Positions 7,494 to 9,908 of a stretch of DNA of 9,908 nucleotides are shown piece after piece. Source of the stretch: Candidatus Tectimicrobiota bacterium (GTDB lineage: Bacteria > UBA8248); contig JACPCT010000084.1 of the NCBI GenBank assembly GCA_016184445.1, positions 1 through 9,908 of the forward strand. Reading direction: 5' to 3'. The translations under genes were made by a program, and so were the position numbers. The stretch's first letter is position 1; every line of letters starts with the position of its first letter. The notes beneath the pieces were generated by a model, which saw nothing but the letters and a program-made list of their open reading frames with translations, had not been told where the DNA came from and ran no database searches.

Positions 7494-8828
7494 TCATCCT
7501 TTTTTCTCCTTGGCCAGGATCTGCTTCTTCATGTAGTCCACCGCCGCGTCCAGTTGGTTGTCCTTCTCCTCACCGGCCGGCAGCTGGCGAGGCCGCACTT
7601 GGGTGGCGGGAGGCACGGTCCCGGGCTTGCCGGATTTCTCCTGCACGCCCCTCTTTTCCCCCTCGCTGGGCAGATGGCCCGGGAGGTCCTTCTCCCGCAA
7701 GTGCCCTGCACCCGACGGAAGCGGGGTCTCAGACGGCACCTTGACGTCGGGCTCGATGCCCTCGCCCTGGATGAGCCGGCCCTTCGGCGTGTAGTAGAGC
7801 GCCGTCGTCAGGCGCAGGCCCGACCCGTCCGAGAGGGGCACGATGGTCTGGACCGAGCCCTTCCCGAAGGTCTTCTCGCCCAGCACCGGCGCCCGCTTCA
7901 GGTCCTGGAGGGCCCCGGCCACGATCTCCGAGGCGCTGGCGCTGCCCGCGTTGACGATTACGAGCAGCGGGATCTCGGCCCCGGCGCCGCGCGTCGAGGA
8001 GGTGAAGCGCTGCTGCTGGCTCTCCAACCTGCCCTTCGTGTAGACGATGAGATTGCCCGGCTCCAGAAAGATGTCGGAGACCTCGACCGCCTGGGAGAGC
8101 AGCCCGCCCGGGTTGTTGCGGAGGTCGAGGACCAGCCCGCGGGCCTTCTGGGCCATGAGCTGCGAGAGCGCGTCGCGCACCTCGGCGCCCGTCGTCCCCT
8201 GGAAGCTCCGGAGGCGGATGTAGCCGATCTGGTCGGGGAACATCCGGCTGCGCACGCTCTTAATGCGGATGATCTCGCGCGCGATGGTGAAGTCGAGGGG
8301 CTTCTCCACTCCCTTCCGGCGCACCGTGATCTTCACCGAGCTGCCGGGCTCGCCCCGCAGGCGCCGCACGGCGTCCTGGAGGTTCATGTCCTTGGTGCTC
8401 TCCCCTTCCACCGCGATGATCTGGTCCCCGGCCTTGACGCCCGCGCGGAAAGCGGGGGTGTCCTCAATGGGGGTGACCACAGTCAGGACGTCGTCCCGGA
8501 TGGTGATCTCGATCCCCAGGCCGCCGAACCGCCCCGTCGTCTCGACCTGCATCTCCTTGTAGAACTCGGGGGTGAGGTAGCTCGTGTGGGGGTCCAGGGT
8601 GCGGAGCATGCCGTGGATGGCGCCCCGGATGAGCTTCTGCTGCTCAATGGGGTTGACGTAGTTCTCCTCGACAAGGCTGAGCACCTCGGTGAAGGTCCGC
8701 AGCTCGGAATAGGCGGACTCCTCCCGGGCGGCAGTGTTTCCCATGGGGCTCACCGCCAGGCCGACGGCCAGGAGCATCACGGCCAGCACCCACATCAGCC
8801 ACCCACCCACCACGCCTTTCTTCGTCAT
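7494..8828 (-). CDS. ctpA: Carboxy-terminal processing protease (S41A), CtpA/CtpB type
   Basis: This periplasmic, membrane-anchored serine protease cleaves substrates near their C-termini; in several Gram-negatives its relatives control peptidoglycan hydrolases. It has 444 residues. Residues 9-28 form an uncleaved signal or anchor, followed by an N-terminal helical domain (about 38-96). The PDZ domain is at about 100-185 (GGLGIEI 102-108, GVKAGDQI 130-137). The S41 core follows: LDLRNNPGG at 234-242, NAGSASASEI at 293-302 with S298 the catalytic serine, and FGKGSVQ at 321-327 with K323 the general base and Q327. Residues 365-420 are a Pro/Gly/Lys-rich low-complexity insert before a short helical C-terminal segment. 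The ATG at 8826-8828 has AAGGAG eight bases upstream. The gene lies 42 bases downstream of the envC-like gene and ends at the terminator at 7379-7424, so the two are probably co-transcribed. Confidence 0.95.
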   Translation of the reverse strand: MTKKGVVGGWLMWVLAVMLLAVGLAVSPMGNTAAREESAYSELRTFTEVLSLVEENYVNPIEQQKLIRGAIHGMLRTLDPHTSYLTPEFYKEMQVETTGRFGGLGIEITIRDDVLTVVTPIEDTPAFRAGVKAGDQIIAVEGESTKDMNLQDAVRRLRGEPGSSVKITVRRKGVEKPLDFTIAREIIRIKSVRSRMFPDQIGYIRLRSFQGTTGAEVRDALSQLMAQKARGLVLDLRNNPGGLLSQAVEVSDIFLEPGNLIVYTKGRLESQQQRFTSSTRGAGAEIPLLVIVNAGSASASEIVAGALQDLKRAPVLGEKTFGKGSVQTIVPLSDGSGLRLTTALYYTPKGRLIQGEGIEPDVKVPSETPLPSGAGHLREKDLPGHLPSEGEKRGVQEKSGKPGTVPPATQVRPRQLPAGEEKDNQLDAAVDYMKKQILAKEKKG

Positions 8829-8870
8829 GCCTGCTTCTCCTTGGGATGAAGCCCGATGGAGCTCCTTCCC

Positions 8871-9908
8871 TCAACGCCGCGGTGAAAGCCACCGCTGCGG
8901 TTCCAGCGGAATAGCACCCTTGCGAATCTCAAAGTACAACGCCGCGCCGCCCAGCGCCTCGGTCGTCCCGACCCGGGCGATGATCTTGTCGGCGTCCACC
9001 TTCTCTCCCCGGCCGACGAACACATCCCCCGCCCCGCCGTACACCGTGTACATCTCCCCCGCATGACGGAGGACGAGGAGATGCCCATAGCCCCGCACCC
9101 AATCGGCGAAGACGATCTCGCCCGGAGCGACGGGCCGGATGGGCGTCCCCTCGGGGGCCTGGATCCGGAGGCTCCGCCCGCCCCCTTTCTCCGCACCTGG
9201 CGGGAGCGGGATGCCCGCGACTGGCCAAGGCAAGGCGCCCTCCAGCAGCGGCCCTCCCGTCCCTGCTCCCGGCACATCCTTGGCCGTGAGGAGGGAGGCG
9301 ATGGAATCCCGCAGGGCGTCGCGGGAGTTCTCTAACTCCTCCATCAGCCTGCGGCGTTTGTCCTTGTCCTTCTCCAGCTCGTCCAGCTGCACCGTCCGGC
9401 GGTTGTAGAGAAAGGCGAGGCGCTTCTTGGCGTCCGCCTGACGGGCGAGAATGGCCGCCCGCCCATCCACTTCCTTCTGGACCTCCGCCTCCAGCTCCTC
9501 CAGGCTCTGCTCGCTCTTGCGGAAGCTCTCCATCAGCCGCGAATCATGGCGGGAGAGCACCGCCGCCAGCGACCAACGGTCCAGCATGTCCTCCACCGAG
9601 CGCGACATGACGAGAAACCGAAGCGTGCCCCCCGGCCCTCCCATGTAGAGCTCCCGGAAGCGGCTCTTCAGGCGGGCCTTGAGGGCCTCCCGCTCCGTCC
9701 GGATCGCGCGGGCCCGGCCCTGGACCTCCTCCAGCCGCAGCTCCGAGCGCCGCATCCGCTGACCCAGAAGCCGGAGCCGCTCGTCCTCGACAGCCAAGCT
9801 CGCGGCCGCGGCGTCCAGCGTCTCCAGAATGGACTCGGCGCGGCGGCGCTGCTGGGCCTCGCGGTCCCGCTCCTGGGCCAGGAGCTGCTCCATCGCGCGC
9901 AGCCGCTC
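8871..9908 (-). CDS. envC: EnvC-like murein hydrolase activator with degenerate LytM domain (5' partial)
   Basis: The frame stays open through the right edge, so the start and signal peptide lie outside the window; about 345 residues are visible. Numbering from the Met at 9893, residues 1-80 and about 115-205 are charged, heptad-like helices typical of the EnvC coiled coil, separated by a less charged segment (GGPGGTLRFLVMSRSVEDML, 85-104). Residues 221-340 are an M23/LytM fold: LPWPVAG, APEGTPIRPVAPGEIVFADW, then GYGHLLVL. The zinc ligands of active enzymes are not there: the first HxxxD site is replaced in the RSLRIQ region (240-245), the YGH histidine is G287, and the HLH pair is A318 and Y320. 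Loss of these residues is typical of EnvC, which activates cell-division amidases rather than cutting peptidoglycan itself. The gene is followed by ctpA after 42 bases; ftsE/ftsX-envC-ctpA order is common, but ftsEX would be off the edge. Confidence 0.88.
   Translation of the reverse strand, partial: ERLRAMEQLLAQERDREAQQRRRAESILETLDAAAASLAVEDERLRLLGQRMRRSELRLEEVQGRARAIRTEREALKARLKSRFRELYMGGPGGTLRFLVMSRSVEDMLDRWSLAAVLSRHDSRLMESFRKSEQSLEELEAEVQKEVDGRAAILARQADAKKRLAFLYNRRTVQLDELEKDKDKRRRLMEELENSRDALRDSIASLLTAKDVPGAGTGGPLLEGALPWPVAGIPLPPGAEKGGGRSLRIQAPEGTPIRPVAPGEIVFADWVRGYGHLLVLRHAGEMYTVYGGAGDVFVGRGEKVDADKIIARVGTTEALGGAALYFEIRKGAIPLEPQRWLSPRR

Noticed and set aside
7554..8849. A 431-codon plus-strand open frame opposite ctpA
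   Set aside because: It mirrors ctpA almost end to end, has the Arg/Asp/His/Leu-rich composition of an antisense shadow, and ctpA has all its catalytic residues.

Overview
The window is a GC-rich (roughly 70% by eye, not counted), densely coded chromosomal segment from a Gram-negative bacterium. Three features point to Gram-negative: a class A penicillin-binding protein of the PBP1A type, an EnvC-like divisome factor with a degenerate LytM domain, and a periplasmic-binding-fold protein resembling the PBP activator LpoA. The gene content would fit a deltaproteobacterium-like lineage or an uncultured GC-rich phylum such as NC10/Rokubacteria or Tectomicrobia. The sequence alone does not settle which. 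I see no mobile element, CRISPR array, tRNA or rRNA.

Layout, left to right. Positions 1-1476 (+) hold the 3' part of a gene for a helical-repeat plus periplasmic-binding-fold protein. It converges on mrcA (PBP1A, 1501-4188, minus), and the 24 bases between them contain a GC-rich hairpin. From 7304 down to 1501 the minus strand carries a likely four-gene unit: tsaD (tRNA t6A synthesis), dusB (tRNA dihydrouridine synthase), a FabG-like short-chain dehydrogenase, and mrcA. The junctions are 7 bases apart, an 11-base overlap, and 57 bases apart. A second minus-strand unit, envC-like then ctpA (right edge to 7494), ends at a good intrinsic terminator (7379-7424) that separates it from tsaD. The envC-like gene runs off the right edge.

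Functionally, four of the seven genes concern the peptidoglycan layer: a synthase (PBP1A), a candidate activator of that synthase, a carboxy-terminal processing protease, and a probable amidase activator. The other three are two housekeeping tRNA-modification enzymes and a reductase of unknown substrate. Most of the window is ordinary core genome. The points worth a second look are the convergent LpoA-like/PBP1A pair, the loss of every visible zinc ligand in the LytM domain, and two sharply AT-rich patches inside tsaD that lie exactly on its conserved motifs.
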